Shown here: positions 43,264 to 52,219 of the stretch, one piece after another
How positions within the stretch are numbered: position 1 is the stretch's first letter
Layout: each line of letters begins with the position of its first letter
Assembly: GCA_013002535.1 (NCBI GenBank)
Contig: JABDJK010000089.1
Coordinates: forward strand, 1 to 64,000
Direction of reading: 5' to 3'
Source: Hyphococcus sp.
GTDB taxonomy: Bacteria > Pseudomonadota > Alphaproteobacteria > Caulobacterales > Parvularculaceae
DNA: 64,000 nucleotides
Position numbers and translations under genes: made by a program
The notes under the pieces: model-generated
Told to the model about the DNA's origin: nothing
The model's input: the letters and a program-made list of their open reading frames with translations, nothing else
The model's database searches: none

Positions 43264-44100
43264 ATGGCAAGTTTGCTGACAAATGAAAGTTCAATGGTTG
43301 CACTGACGACTCTTCGTCAAATCAACCGAAACATGACGATAGTACAGCAAGAAATTTCTACTGGTAAGAGCGTTTCCAACGCTCGCGACAATGCCGCTAT
43401 TTGGGCGGTGTCAACGGTGATGCAAGCTGATGTAGACAGCTTTTCCGCTATCTCGGACTCTTTGAATCTCGGCGCCGCTACAGTTGCCGTTGCAAGGGGC
43501 GCGGCTGAACAAGTCACGAGCGTATTGCAGGAAATGAAAGAATTGATCGTAGCTGCACAAGAAGACAATGTTGACCGCGATAAGATTCAAACTGACGTCG
43601 CAAATCTACGCGATCAGATCAATTCTATCGTTGGGGCTGCGCAATTTAACGGCCTGAATCTACTTGACGGATCAACAGCGACGGTCGATTTCCTTTCTTC
43701 GCTGAACCGTGATTCAGCCGGTGTAGTTACTGCGGCAAATATTACTGTTACGGCACAGGATCTTTCTACCGGCGGCACATTTGGCACGCTGCTCGCTTCG
43801 GTTGACGTATCCACCGCCGCAGCTGCGACCACTGCCTTAAATGATATCGAAACCTTGGTCGATACAGGGATCGATGCCGCCGCGGCTTTCGGTTCCGCGC
43901 AAAAACGCATCGATATTCAAAATGAGTTCATTACGACACTGACGGACTCGATGAAAATCGGTATTGGCGCATTGACCGACGCAGATATGGAAGAGGCGTC
44001 TGCGCGACTACAGTCTTTGCAAGTTCAACAACAGCTCGGCGTGCAAGCACTTTCGATTGCAAATTCGCGACCACAGGTGCTGTTGGGGCTATTCCAATAA
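43264..44100 (+). CDS. fliC: Flagellin
   Basis: The gene encodes 278 residues. The conserved N-terminal D0/D1 helices (MVALTTLRQINRNMTIVQQE, ISTGKSVSNARDNAAIWAVS) and C-terminal helix (DADMEEASARLQSLQVQQQL, GVQALSIANSRPQVLLGLFQ) flank a short variable centre. It is the only flagellin in the window. A long 190-nt leader with a 7-bp inverted repeat (GTGGAAT/ATTCCAC, 43139-43145 with 43157-43163) is a candidate FlbT/FlaF control site. AAGGAATG precedes the start codon. Confidence 0.94.
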   Translation: MASLLTNESSMVALTTLRQINRNMTIVQQEISTGKSVSNARDNAAIWAVSTVMQADVDSFSAISDSLNLGAATVAVARGAAEQVTSVLQEMKELIVAAQEDNVDRDKIQTDVANLRDQINSIVGAAQFNGLNLLDGSTATVDFLSSLNRDSAGVVTAANITVTAQDLSTGGTFGTLLASVDVSTAAAATTALNDIETLVDTGIDAAAAFGSAQKRIDIQNEFITTLTDSMKIGIGALTDADMEEASARLQSLQVQQQLGVQALSIANSRPQVLLGLFQ

Positions 44101-44109
44101 CAAAATCGC

Positions 44110-44135
44110 TCGGGAGCGGGAACGCCCGCTCCCGA
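44110..44135 (+). terminator. Strong hairpin after flagellin gene
   Basis: The perfect 11-bp stem TCGGGAGCGGG/CCCGCTCCCGA has loop AACG and starts 10 nt after the flagellin stop. No T-run follows. It could act as an mRNA-stabilising or attenuating hairpin between fliC and flaF, allowing much more flagellin message than flaF-flbT. Confidence 0.6.
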
Positions 44136-44168
44136 TGAACTAGAAAACTATTTGAGAGAATTAATCAT

Positions 44169-44561
44169 ATGATTATCGACAGTCAGTTGGCGTTGAAGAG
44201 CTATGATAATTCAAATAAGTCGACTGGAACGGACCGGGCAACAGAATACAGAGCATTAGCAAATGTGACACGCGATCTCGCAAACGCGGACCCAAGCATG
44301 CTAGACTATTCGTCCAAGCTCGCTACTGCATTACATCGCAATATGAAGCTTTGGACAGTTTTAGCGACAGATGTCGCAGACAATGAAAATTTACTCGCAC
44401 CGCAAATTCGGTCAAAACTTTTCTATCTCGCGGAATTTGTTCGATTGCATACATCGAAAATTCACGCGCGCGAAGCAGACCCGCAGATTCTCATCGACAT
44501 AAACAAAAATCTGATGCGCGGTTTACGCGAGAATTCGAAAACTGAAAGGACTTCGGCATGA
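44169..44561 (+). CDS. flaF: Flagellar regulator FlaF
   Basis: The gene encodes 130 residues. FlaF features are clear: EYRALANVTRDLANADPSML, LHRNMKLWTVLATDVADNEN, LLAPQIRSKLFYLAEFVRLH. In Caulobacter FlaF is needed for flagellin secretion and opposes FlbT, which restrains flagellin translation. It follows the flagellin gene across the hairpin and overlaps flbT by 4 nt. Confidence 0.92.
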   Translation: MIIDSQLALKSYDNSNKSTGTDRATEYRALANVTRDLANADPSMLDYSSKLATALHRNMKLWTVLATDVADNENLLAPQIRSKLFYLAEFVRLHTSKIHAREADPQILIDINKNLMRGLRENSKTERTSA

Positions 44562-44998
44562 GCGGTGGTTTAAATATTCGCCTCAGTCCGCGAGAAAAGA
44601 TATTTATAAATGGAGCTATCCTGGAAAACGGACACCGGCGCACATACATTCGAATCAAATCCGATGATGCAAAAGTGTTGAAAATGCGCGATGCTCTTAC
44701 CGCATCAGAAGCGACGACACCCTTAAAACGCATTTATTTCAAGCTGCAGCAAATCGTCGCCGGCGAGAAAGACGGATCATCTGACATCCCGCATATTTTA
44801 GATGAATTAAACGAGCTTCATGACGCTGTTCAAATCGTCGAATGCAAGGAAAATATCGAATTAGCGATTGGGCATATTAAGGCGAGCGAGCACTACAAAG
44901 CGATGAAGACTCTGAAGCTTGTTTTTCCACTTGAGAGCGCAATTCCGCTTGGGCTTTACGAAGATCACTCGCGTCTGCTGAGACAAAAAGCAAAATAA
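44558..44998 (+). CDS. flbT: Flagellin translation repressor FlbT
   Basis: The gene encodes 146 residues. The family start is visible (NIRLSPREKIFINGAILENG, then RTYIRIKSDDAKVLKM) with the C-terminal YKAMKTLKLVFPLESAI. FlbT binds the flagellin mRNA leader and lowers its translation or stability until the hook is done. The stop TAA shares its last A with the ATG of the next gene. Confidence 0.93.
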   Translation: MSGGLNIRLSPREKIFINGAILENGHRRTYIRIKSDDAKVLKMRDALTASEATTPLKRIYFKLQQIVAGEKDGSSDIPHILDELNELHDAVQIVECKENIELAIGHIKASEHYKAMKTLKLVFPLESAIPLGLYEDHSRLLRQKAK

Positions 44999-45840
44999 TG
45001 TTTTTTCAACCAGCAATCGGCACAGGCGGTTATCTTGGCTGGTTGGTCCTAGAGCGAACCGAAGAGCGTCAACGCGAAGTTCATGACCGCTCGCCCACCC
45101 TAGGGAGAAACATCGACTATTTTCGTGAGAACTTCTCGCATTCGCTGACTGCTGGCGAGCTAGTCGATGATCGTCGCCTTATGAGCGTTGTGCTCGGCGC
45201 TTTTGGATTGAGCGAGGAAATAAATAAAAAGGCTTTCATTGAAAAAATACTCAATGAGGGGGTTGCGGATGACGACGCGTTCGCCAATCGATTGAATGAA
45301 CCGCGATTTAAGGCCATGAGCGAGTTTTTTGGTTATGGGCCACCGGTAGACGAAATCATCATTAGAGATGCGGATTTTATTGAAGACGTTATTGCTCGCT
45401 ACAAATCGCTCGAATTCGAAAGAGCCATCGGTGAAACAGATAACGATATGCGTCTTGCGCTCAATTTTCGTCGCGAGATTTCAGAATTTGCCGAGTCTAC
45501 CGCCGAGGAATCCACAATGTGGCTTCAAATACTCGGGCGAAAACCGGTTCGCGAGGTATTAAGTGCGGCATTTGGAATCCCGATCGAAGTTTCGCAATTG
45601 GATATCGATCGACAACGAGACATTTTTGCCGATAAGGCAAAGCAATTTTTTGGCGATTCTTCCAAGGAAATTTTTGGAAAGCCTGAGGTTATAGAAGAAA
45701 CAATTAGGCGGTTTTTCTTTCGACGCCAATTAGAGAGCGGTCCGAATGCGACGACGCCTGGGTATGCTGCTTTGACCCTATTGCAAACAAATAGCGTTGG
45801 CGCGACGGCGGCACAAAATTTATTTTTGTCCAGTTTCTAG
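44998..45840 (+). CDS. DUF1217 flagellar-associated protein
   Basis: The gene encodes 280 residues. Features are GTGGYLGWLVLERTEERQRE, NIDYFRENFSHSLTAGELVD, RRLMSVVLGAFGLSEEINKK and later LQILGRKPVREVLSAAFGIP. These match DUF1217 proteins encoded in alphaproteobacterial flagellar clusters; the function is unknown. It is coupled to flbT by TAATG. Its end overlaps the convergent fliI end by 21 nt. Confidence 0.8.
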   Translation: MFFQPAIGTGGYLGWLVLERTEERQREVHDRSPTLGRNIDYFRENFSHSLTAGELVDDRRLMSVVLGAFGLSEEINKKAFIEKILNEGVADDDAFANRLNEPRFKAMSEFFGYGPPVDEIIIRDADFIEDVIARYKSLEFERAIGETDNDMRLALNFRREISEFAESTAEESTMWLQILGRKPVREVLSAAFGIPIEVSQLDIDRQRDIFADKAKQFFGDSSKEIFGKPEVIEETIRRFFFRRQLESGPNATTPGYAALTLLQTNSVGATAAQNLFLSSF

Positions 45841-47157
45841 ATTTTGCATGTCAATTTGAAGGGCATTTTCAAGCTGAACAAAACTGTTGGCGCAACAATC
45901 ACTGAGCGTGCTTGCGAATGCGTCGAGTTTTGGATTTATTTCTATCGCTTCATCAATATTTTTGTCCGATCCCGCTGTATATAAGCCGGTTTGAATAATT
46001 GTGTGCGCATCTTCATAAATTCCGAGATACTTTCGGCCCCGGGCAATCAGAATATTTTCTGTATCGTTTGCAGCCTTTGGCAAACTTCTGGATACGCTTC
46101 GGCGAATATCGATCGCTGGAAATCTTCCGCGCTCGGCAATTCCTCGGTCCAGCACAATATGACCATCCAGTATGCTACGAGTCATATCGGCAATGGGCTC
46201 TTCCATGTCAGAACCGGCAACAAGTACGCTAAAAATTGCGGTGATGTCACCGCTTTTATGACTACCTGGCCCCGTTCGCTCCGCAAGCGCTGCGATTGCT
46301 CCAAATGTTGATGGCGGATATGCGCGAAGTGATGGGGTTTCTCCACTCGTCAGCGCGATTTCACGGTGCGCGTCTGCAAATCTCGTTATTGAGTCAAATA
46401 TTAACAACACATGCAACCCAAGATCGCGAAAATACTCTGCTGTGGCGATCGCCAACAACGCGCCCCGGCGTTTGGAAGTGGCAGATTCGCTACAATCCGA
46501 CGCGACAATTATTTTGCGAGTTGAATCCTTAGCGCCCAAAATATCATTTGCAAATTCGCGCACTTCGCGACTTCTTTCACCAATAAGCGCGACTATGACG
46601 ACATCCGCCTCGACGTTGTTAGCCAACTGCGCCAAAAGGCTCGATTTCCCGACGCCGGAGCCGGCAAATATACCAATGCGTTGACCACGACAAATCGGTA
46701 GAAAAGTATCAAATACAGAAAGGCCTGAATTCAAACGAGGCCCTAGGCCACGGCGTTCTGTTGATACGGGAGGGAGCGCATTCAGCGGCATTTCCGTTTC
46801 ACCGACCGGCGCGGGCGCACCGCCCACGAGTGTTCCATTTGGAGAAATGATGTGCCCAAGCCATTCAATTGTAGGCCGTGGAAGAAAGCGTCTCGCGAAG
46901 TAAACGCGCTCGCCGGGCGAAAGACCCGCCACTGCACATTCCGGAATCACGATAACGTCATCTTGGTCTATTGCGATAACCTCGCCCGGTACGTCAAAAT
47001 TGGATTTAATGACAACGAGATCACCAATACAGGCGAAATCTTGAAGGCCGGAAACGCGTATTATACCGCCATGGATAGCGGAAACACGTCCCCAAATTTG
47101 TATTGCGTTAACAAATTTTGATTCTGACGTTAATTTAGCACCAAGAGATCGCGTCAT
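45820..47157 (-). CDS. fliI: Flagellar export ATPase FliI
   Basis: The gene encodes 445 residues. The Walker A GSGVGKSS is at about 166-173, the Walker B region is LLIFDSITRFADAHREIALT, and TSGETPSLRAYPPSTFGAIA and DGHIVLDRGIAERGRFPAID are family marks. It is an F1-beta-like ATPase that feeds substrates to the gate. The frame is open to 47208, but I prefer the ATG at 47157 because the extra residues are non-conserved and cover an ACACCAAT motif for the divergent flgB. Confidence 0.93.
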   Translation of the reverse strand: MTRSLGAKLTSESKFVNAIQIWGRVSAIHGGIIRVSGLQDFACIGDLVVIKSNFDVPGEVIAIDQDDVIVIPECAVAGLSPGERVYFARRFLPRPTIEWLGHIISPNGTLVGGAPAPVGETEMPLNALPPVSTERRGLGPRLNSGLSVFDTFLPICRGQRIGIFAGSGVGKSSLLAQLANNVEADVVIVALIGERSREVREFANDILGAKDSTRKIIVASDCSESATSKRRGALLAIATAEYFRDLGLHVLLIFDSITRFADAHREIALTSGETPSLRAYPPSTFGAIAALAERTGPGSHKSGDITAIFSVLVAGSDMEEPIADMTRSILDGHIVLDRGIAERGRFPAIDIRRSVSRSLPKAANDTENILIARGRKYLGIYEDAHTIIQTGLYTAGSDKNIDEAIEINPKLDAFASTLSDCCANSFVQLENALQIDMQNLETGQK

Positions 47158-47166
47158 TATAAAGGC

Positions 47167-47174
47167 ACACCAAT
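47167..47174 (+). promoter_or_regulatory. ACACCAAT motif before flgB
   Basis: The motif starts 73 bp before the flgB ATG, points toward it and lies just outside the preferred start of divergent fliI. Confidence 0.5.
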
Positions 47175-47239
47175 TAAGTTTATTTTCAACTTTCCGGTTT
47201 ATTTTCATACTTCATAATCCTTAACAGGACGTAGTTGGA

Positions 47240-47605
47240 ATGATAAACGACCTGGAAATAATCAAGATGGCGTCAGCAATGGCGCGGCATGCAGCAACAC
47301 GTCATTCGGTGATTGCTGAAAACATCGCGAACGCTGATACCGTAAATTATAAAGCGAAGGACCTTGAAGCCTTTGCGGACGCCTATCATCGCATTCAAAA
47401 TTCGACAGGTAAAAGCGCAGACGACGCAGTATGGCGGCGCCAACATTCAACAGTGGTAAGCGCGGCATCGCCTAACGGCAACACGGTCTCACTTGAAGAT
47501 CAAATGATGCGAAGCGCGGATGCTCAACAAAACCACGACGCCGCAATTACGATATACAAAAAAACCATCGATCTGATGCGTGCCAGCCTTGGTCGCGGCA
47601 ACTAA
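47240..47605 (+). CDS. flgB: Flagellar basal-body rod protein FlgB
   Basis: The gene encodes 121 residues. It has the rod-protein N-terminus (LEIIKMASAMARHAATRHSV, IAENIANADTVNYKAKDLEA) and the C-terminal MMRSADAQQNHDAAITIYKK. It forms the most membrane-proximal rod layer with FliE. It opens the flgB-flgC-fliE-fliQ-SLT-flhA-fliR-flhB-fliJ run. Confidence 0.92.
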   Translation: MINDLEIIKMASAMARHAATRHSVIAENIANADTVNYKAKDLEAFADAYHRIQNSTGKSADDAVWRRQHSTVVSAASPNGNTVSLEDQMMRSADAQQNHDAAITIYKKTIDLMRASLGRGN

Positions 47606-47616
47606 GGGGCGACGCC

Positions 47617-48009
47617 ATGAATGTTTTTTCAAAAGCAATGGATACCGCCGCAAGCGGATTACGTGCACAGGGGTTTCGTTTACGCGTTGTAAGCGAAAAC
47701 ATCGCGAATACAGACACGCCAGGTTATCGAAGAAAAACCGTTTCATTTGATAACACCCACAATCGTGCAACCAACACGAACACAGTGTCCATCGGGCGCG
47801 TATCGTTCGCTGATGCGCCATTCGAAAAAATCTACGACCCAGCTCATCCTATGGCTGACGCAGACGGCAATGTCGAAATGTCGAATGTAAATTTAATGAT
47901 CGAAATGGCAGACGGCCGTGAGGCGCACCGGAGCTACGAGGCGAATTTGGCCTCATTTAAGCAAGCACGGCAAATGTATTCCGGTCTACTTGAACTCTTG
48001 AAGCGATGA
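47617..48009 (+). CDS. flgC: Flagellar basal-body rod protein FlgC
   Basis: The gene encodes 130 residues. FlgC features: MDTAASGLRAQGFRLRVVSE, NIANTDTPGYRRKTVSF, PAHPMADADGNVEMSNVNLM and EMADGREAHRSYEANLASF. It is a proximal rod subunit. It lies 11 nt after flgB and 10 nt before fliE. Confidence 0.94.
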   Translation: MNVFSKAMDTAASGLRAQGFRLRVVSENIANTDTPGYRRKTVSFDNTHNRATNTNTVSIGRVSFADAPFEKIYDPAHPMADADGNVEMSNVNLMIEMADGREAHRSYEANLASFKQARQMYSGLLELLKR

Positions 48010-48019
48010 GGTGAATAAG

Positions 48020-48328
48020 ATGGAAGTTAACGCCTTTAATGCCTTGAACGCGTACGGCAGTGCAAAAAAAAGCCTAGGCTCAAAAGCTGCTGCGAATGCC
48101 AGCGATGCGGAAAACTCAGTAAAGTTCTCCCCGACCGAGACTGCGAAGGAATTCGTCGGTGCAATTATCAATAGCGAAAAGGCCGCCACGGCGATGATGG
48201 CGGGCGATGCGGACCCACATTCTGTCGTCGAAGCAATGGCGTCAGCGGAATTAGCTGTTGAAACCGCCGTTACACTACGCAATCGAGTTGTCGAAGCTTA
48301 CCAAGAACTTCTTCGAATGCCAGTTTAG
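48020..48328 (+). CDS. fliE: Flagellar hook-basal body protein FliE
   Basis: The gene encodes 102 residues from the ATG at 48020; a GTG at 48011 would add three residues. FliE marks: the C-terminal DPHSVVEAMASAELAVETAV and TLRNRVVEAYQELLRMPV. FliE links the MS ring and export gate to the FlgB rod and is exported first. It lies between flgC and fliQ. Confidence 0.92.
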   Translation: MEVNAFNALNAYGSAKKSLGSKAAANASDAENSVKFSPTETAKEFVGAIINSEKAATAMMAGDADPHSVVEAMASAELAVETAVTLRNRVVEAYQELLRMPV

Positions 48329-48347
48329 TTTTTTATTGTTGTAACAA

Positions 48348-48611
48348 ATGACCCAAGTTGAGATCGTCAATTTACTACAAACCTATTTGTGGGCTGGAGT
48401 TTGGGTCGCATCGCCTATGCTTCTCACCGCATTGGTTGTTGGTGTTGTGATCGGCTTATTTCAAGCCCTTACGTCGATACAGGAATTGACGTTAACATTC
48501 GTTCCAAAATTAATTGCGATGCTGATCGCCTTTTTGTTCTCGTTAAATTTTGCCGTGGAACGGCTGCTCAAAGTATTCGATGATTCAATACTAAAATTTG
48601 TGTCAGTTTAA
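48348..48611 (+). CDS. fliQ: Flagellar export protein FliQ
   Basis: The gene encodes 87 residues, with two transmembrane helices separated by the conserved QALTSIQELTLTFVPKLIAM motif. It is part of the FliPQR export gate. It follows fliE and precedes the lytic transglycosylase gene by 3 nt. Confidence 0.93.
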   Translation: MTQVEIVNLLQTYLWAGVWVASPMLLTALVVGVVIGLFQALTSIQELTLTFVPKLIAMLIAFLFSLNFAVERLLKVFDDSILKFVSV

Positions 48612-48614
48612 AAA

Positions 48615-49364
48615 ATGCTCTGGCGATACATTGTATTATCTGTCTGTGTCTTGAATATTGCACCCACGGCCGTGGCCGCGGAAAATATGCACCTTTCAAA
48701 GGTGTGCAAAAACGCTGCAATTGCCGCGGAGGCGAAATACAATATTCCCGATAAAATGCTGCAGGCGATAGCGTTGGTCGAAACGGGGCATGAACGCAAC
48801 GGCGTGCATAGCGCTTGGCCATGGACTGTAAACAATTCTGGTCGCGGTCACTATTTTAAAACACAATCTGAGGCTGTCGAATACGTTAAAAAAAATGTTT
48901 TTTTGAAGCAATCATCGGTTGATATCGGTTGTTTTCAAATCAATGCGAAATGGCACGGCGGCGCTTTTTCTTCAGCCGCGAAAATGCTTAACCCGGACGA
49001 TGGGGCTGACTACGCAGGCGCCTTTTTAAAATCATTGTTTGAAGAATTTGGCGACTGGAAAATTGCTGCGTCCAGGTATCACTCCAGAAATGCAATACGC
49101 GCCGCTCGATACGGACATAAAATTGAGCGAGCAATCGCTGACATTGGTCTTGCTGCATCTCGCGAAAAAAATCGATCAGAAATGACGGAAAAAGAGGTAT
49201 CGAATCCTGCGACGTTGAGAGTCCATAAAAAAACTACCGCATCCATCCATGCAGCCGGTGGCGTCCAACTAGTTTTCTTCACGCCTGCCTCTCGACTTTT
49301 CTCTGATGCCGAAAGGCCGGCTGATCGCTTAATAGAATTGGATGCGATACATGGATCTAAATAA
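48615..49364 (+). CDS. Lytic transglycosylase-like (SLT) protein
   Basis: The gene encodes 249 residues with a signal peptide (MLWRYIVLSVCVLNIAPTAVAA). A goose-lysozyme-like domain is visible: KYNIPDKMLQAIALVETGHE (catalytic Glu in VETG), WPWTVNNSGRGHYF, VDIGCFQINAKWHGGAF and ASRYHSRN. The C-terminal 70 residues are unlike the family. It probably cuts peptidoglycan for rod passage, replacing the missing muramidase domain of FlgJ. Its end overlaps flhA. Confidence 0.82.
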   Translation: MLWRYIVLSVCVLNIAPTAVAAENMHLSKVCKNAAIAAEAKYNIPDKMLQAIALVETGHERNGVHSAWPWTVNNSGRGHYFKTQSEAVEYVKKNVFLKQSSVDIGCFQINAKWHGGAFSSAAKMLNPDDGADYAGAFLKSLFEEFGDWKIAASRYHSRNAIRAARYGHKIERAIADIGLAASREKNRSEMTEKEVSNPATLRVHKKTTASIHAAGGVQLVFFTPASRLFSDAERPADRLIELDAIHGSK

Positions 49365-51429
49365 GAGCAATCTCTATCAGCCAACGGTATTGTTGGCGGT
49401 AGCGCTGATGGCCGTAATCGTTATGATGGTGCTACCGGCGCCGGCGTGGGTCGTCGACGTTGGTCTTACCGCCTCATTCGCTTTGGCAATTCTGATTTTC
49501 ACGATAACGTTGTTTATCGAGCGCCCGCTCGATTTTTCTTCTTTTCCAACTATCTTGTTGGCGTCGCTTTTATTGCGACTGTCACTAAATGTATCATCTA
49601 CTAAATTAATAATCGGCCAAGGGCATACCGGTCCAGACGCGGCAGGTGGGATAATTCAAGGTTTCGCCATGTTTATCATGGGCGGAAATGTATTTCTTGG
49701 GCTTGTCGTATTTATTGTTCTTTTGATTGTAAATTTCATGGTGATTACCAAAGGCGCGGGCCGAATGGCTGAAGTTGGCGCGCGATTTGCGCTCGATGGC
49801 ATGCCGGGCAAACAATTGGCAATTGATTCCGATATTGCCGCCGGCGCAATTGACCACGAGGAAGCTAAAAATCGACGAAAAACGGAACAAGAAGAAACTA
49901 CATTCTTCGGATCCTTGGATGGCGCATCAAAATTTGTAAAAGGCGATGCAATTGCGGGCCTGCTTATCACTGTATTAAATTTGATCGTTGGCCTCGCTAT
50001 TGGTCTTGGCGTTCACAAACTATCATTTGGTCAAGCATTGGAGACCTATTCAATACTGACTGTGGGTGATGGTCTCGTTTCTCAGATTCCAGCCGTTATC
50101 ATTTCAATTGCAGCAGCGCTACTTTTATCGAAAGGCGGCGTGCTCGGTTCTGCAGACAAGGCGCTATTCAATCAATTAGGTGAATATCCCGCGGCAATAG
50201 CAACAGTCGCGGTTATGATGTTTGTTTTTGCGCTTTTTCCAGGGATGCCGTTTATCCCATTTGTATCCGGTGCGCTATTATTGAGCGCAGGCGCTTATTA
50301 TGCGCTGAGACAAGAGAAATCAAAAAACGATGCTGCCGCGAAGGATGATTTAGCGCCCGAACTTCCGACAAAAGAGTCTTTAGGCGACATTTTAGATCTC
50401 GATGAAATTCACGTTGAATTCGCGCCTAATATCGTACCAATTTGCATAGATGCCGATACCGGCCTCGATGATCGTATTGTCAAAATTCGAAATTATATCG
50501 CTGGCGAATATGGCTTTATAGTTCCGGCAATCCGCCTAACCGACAATACCGCGTTAAAAGACAATGAATATGTAATTCGGATTCATGGTGTTGAAGTCGC
50601 GCGCAGCATTTTGGAGCCGAATTCGGTTTTAGTTTTGAAGCGTGATGACATTGAGCTTGACATACCGGGAACCGATGTCAGCGAACCAGTATTTCGTGCG
50701 CCGGCGCGGTGGATACCATCCGAACGCCAGGAGGATGCTTCAATCATGGGCTTGCCCGTCATTGAGCCTGTCGAGGTCGCTGCAACACATTTGCTTGAAG
50801 TCATTAAAGATAATTTTGGCCGCCTTATGACTCGACGCGCACTACAGCGAATTCTTGATGAATTTGTCTCAACATCTGATGCAGCGAAAAGCGAGGCGAA
50901 TAGGAAAATTCTCGATGATTTTATAACAGACGAAGTCCCACATGATTTGATCCAAGCGGTTCTGCGTCTGCTCCTCGATGAGAAAATATCAATTCGGAAT
51001 CTCCCTGTAATATTGGAGGCAATTGCTGAAGGACGAAGCGCGCTATCTTCACCGGAGCAAATTGCGGAATACGTTCGCCAACGCATAGGATTTCAGTTTG
51101 TTTCCAAACTGCGTACGCAAGATGGCGGGCTTCCGCTGATTCAATTATCGCCGGATTGGGAGCAGCTTTTCTCCGATCATGAAATTGAGACACCGACCGG
51201 CCAGAAGGATATTGCCTTACCGCCAATGGAATTTAATCGGTTGGCGGCAGCTATCCGCGAGAAAGTTGGCGCAGCTGTCGCAAACGGCACGTTTCCAGCG
51301 GTAGTTTCTAGCGCTAAACGACGGCGGTTCTTAAACACTGTTCTTGCCGCAAAGGGGATCCGCAATCCAGTTATTGCGTACGAAGAAATAGACCCTTCCG
51401 AACGCCCGTCAATCGTAGGCGTGGCCTAA
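49351..51429 (+). CDS. flhA: Flagellar export protein FlhA
   Basis: The gene encodes 692 residues from the ATG at 49351; an ATG at 49342 would add three. Eight hydrophobic helices in the first 330 residues carry PTILLASLLLRLSLNVSSTK, TKGAGRMAEVGARFALDGMP (the FHIPEP region, GMPGKQLAIDSDIAAGAIDH). The large cytoplasmic C-domain is substrate-docking. It forms the export nonamer. The start overlaps the SLT gene. Confidence 0.95.
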   Translation: MDLNKSNLYQPTVLLAVALMAVIVMMVLPAPAWVVDVGLTASFALAILIFTITLFIERPLDFSSFPTILLASLLLRLSLNVSSTKLIIGQGHTGPDAAGGIIQGFAMFIMGGNVFLGLVVFIVLLIVNFMVITKGAGRMAEVGARFALDGMPGKQLAIDSDIAAGAIDHEEAKNRRKTEQEETTFFGSLDGASKFVKGDAIAGLLITVLNLIVGLAIGLGVHKLSFGQALETYSILTVGDGLVSQIPAVIISIAAALLLSKGGVLGSADKALFNQLGEYPAAIATVAVMMFVFALFPGMPFIPFVSGALLLSAGAYYALRQEKSKNDAAAKDDLAPELPTKESLGDILDLDEIHVEFAPNIVPICIDADTGLDDRIVKIRNYIAGEYGFIVPAIRLTDNTALKDNEYVIRIHGVEVARSILEPNSVLVLKRDDIELDIPGTDVSEPVFRAPARWIPSERQEDASIMGLPVIEPVEVAATHLLEVIKDNFGRLMTRRALQRILDEFVSTSDAAKSEANRKILDDFITDEVPHDLIQAVLRLLLDEKISIRNLPVILEAIAEGRSALSSPEQIAEYVRQRIGFQFVSKLRTQDGGLPLIQLSPDWEQLFSDHEIETPTGQKDIALPPMEFNRLAAAIREKVGAAVANGTFPAVVSSAKRRRFLNTVLAAKGIRNPVIAYEEIDPSERPSIVGVA

Positions 51430-51438
51430 GGAATTGTC

Positions 51439-52218
51439 ATGGAATCCCTCAACGCGGCATCCAAACTAATTGAATTGGGTTTGCCGCACGTCATCGTGAT
51501 CGCGGCGATATTTGCGCGAATTTCCGCTCTCGTTTTCTTTCTCCCAGGAATTAGCGAGCGCATGATACCCGTAAGAGTTAAACTTGGGGCCGCCTTTGCG
51601 ATTACCGCAATAGTTGCGCCAACGATGGTCTTTGAACAACGCCCATCGCCAACGCTGGTAAATACAGCGCAATTTATTGCAGCGGAGGCCATCACGGGCG
51701 CTTTGATCGGATTCAGCATTCGTGTCGGAATTTTCATCGTTCAAACAGCCGGATCTATAGCGAGCCAGTCGCTTTCACTGACGCAAATTTTCGGTGCTAG
51801 TTTTGACTTGCAAGCGGAGACGCCGATTTCAGCATTATTAATGTTTACGGCAATCGTTCTCGTTGTCGTCTCAGGCCTTCATTTCGAAGTAATTGGCGTT
51901 CTTCTTCGTTCTTTTGTGATTTTTCCCTTTGGCGAATTTCCCGGATCAATCGAAACTGGCAGCTGGGCGGCGGAGCGTGTGGCATATTCTTTCTCAGCTG
52001 CGCTCGCACTTGCTTTGCCATTTGTAACACTCGGTTTCGTTTACAATCTAGCGATCGGCGCCGCCAACCGGGCAATGCCGCAATTAATGGTCGCATTTGT
52101 CGGCATTCCCGCGATTACGTTGGGCGGTCTGGTGCTTTTAACGATTGTCGCCCCGACATTCCTCGCTGTCTGGATGCGCCTCATGGATAACATCCTTATC
52201 ACTCTCTGGAGCACCTAA
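51439..52218 (+). CDS. fliR: Flagellar export protein FliR
   Basis: The 259-residue integral membrane protein has ARISALVFFLPGISERMIPV, RVKLGAAFAITAIV, GFSIRVGIFIVQTAGSIASQ and FVTLGFVYNLAIGAANRAMP, typical of FliR. It completes the FliPQR gate. It starts 9 nt after flhA and ends 1 nt before flhB. Confidence 0.93.
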   Translation: MESLNAASKLIELGLPHVIVIAAIFARISALVFFLPGISERMIPVRVKLGAAFAITAIVAPTMVFEQRPSPTLVNTAQFIAAEAITGALIGFSIRVGIFIVQTAGSIASQSLSLTQIFGASFDLQAETPISALLMFTAIVLVVVSGLHFEVIGVLLRSFVIFPFGEFPGSIETGSWAAERVAYSFSAALALALPFVTLGFVYNLAIGAANRAMPQLMVAFVGIPAITLGGLVLLTIVAPTFLAVWMRLMDNILITLWST

Positions 52219-52219
52219 C

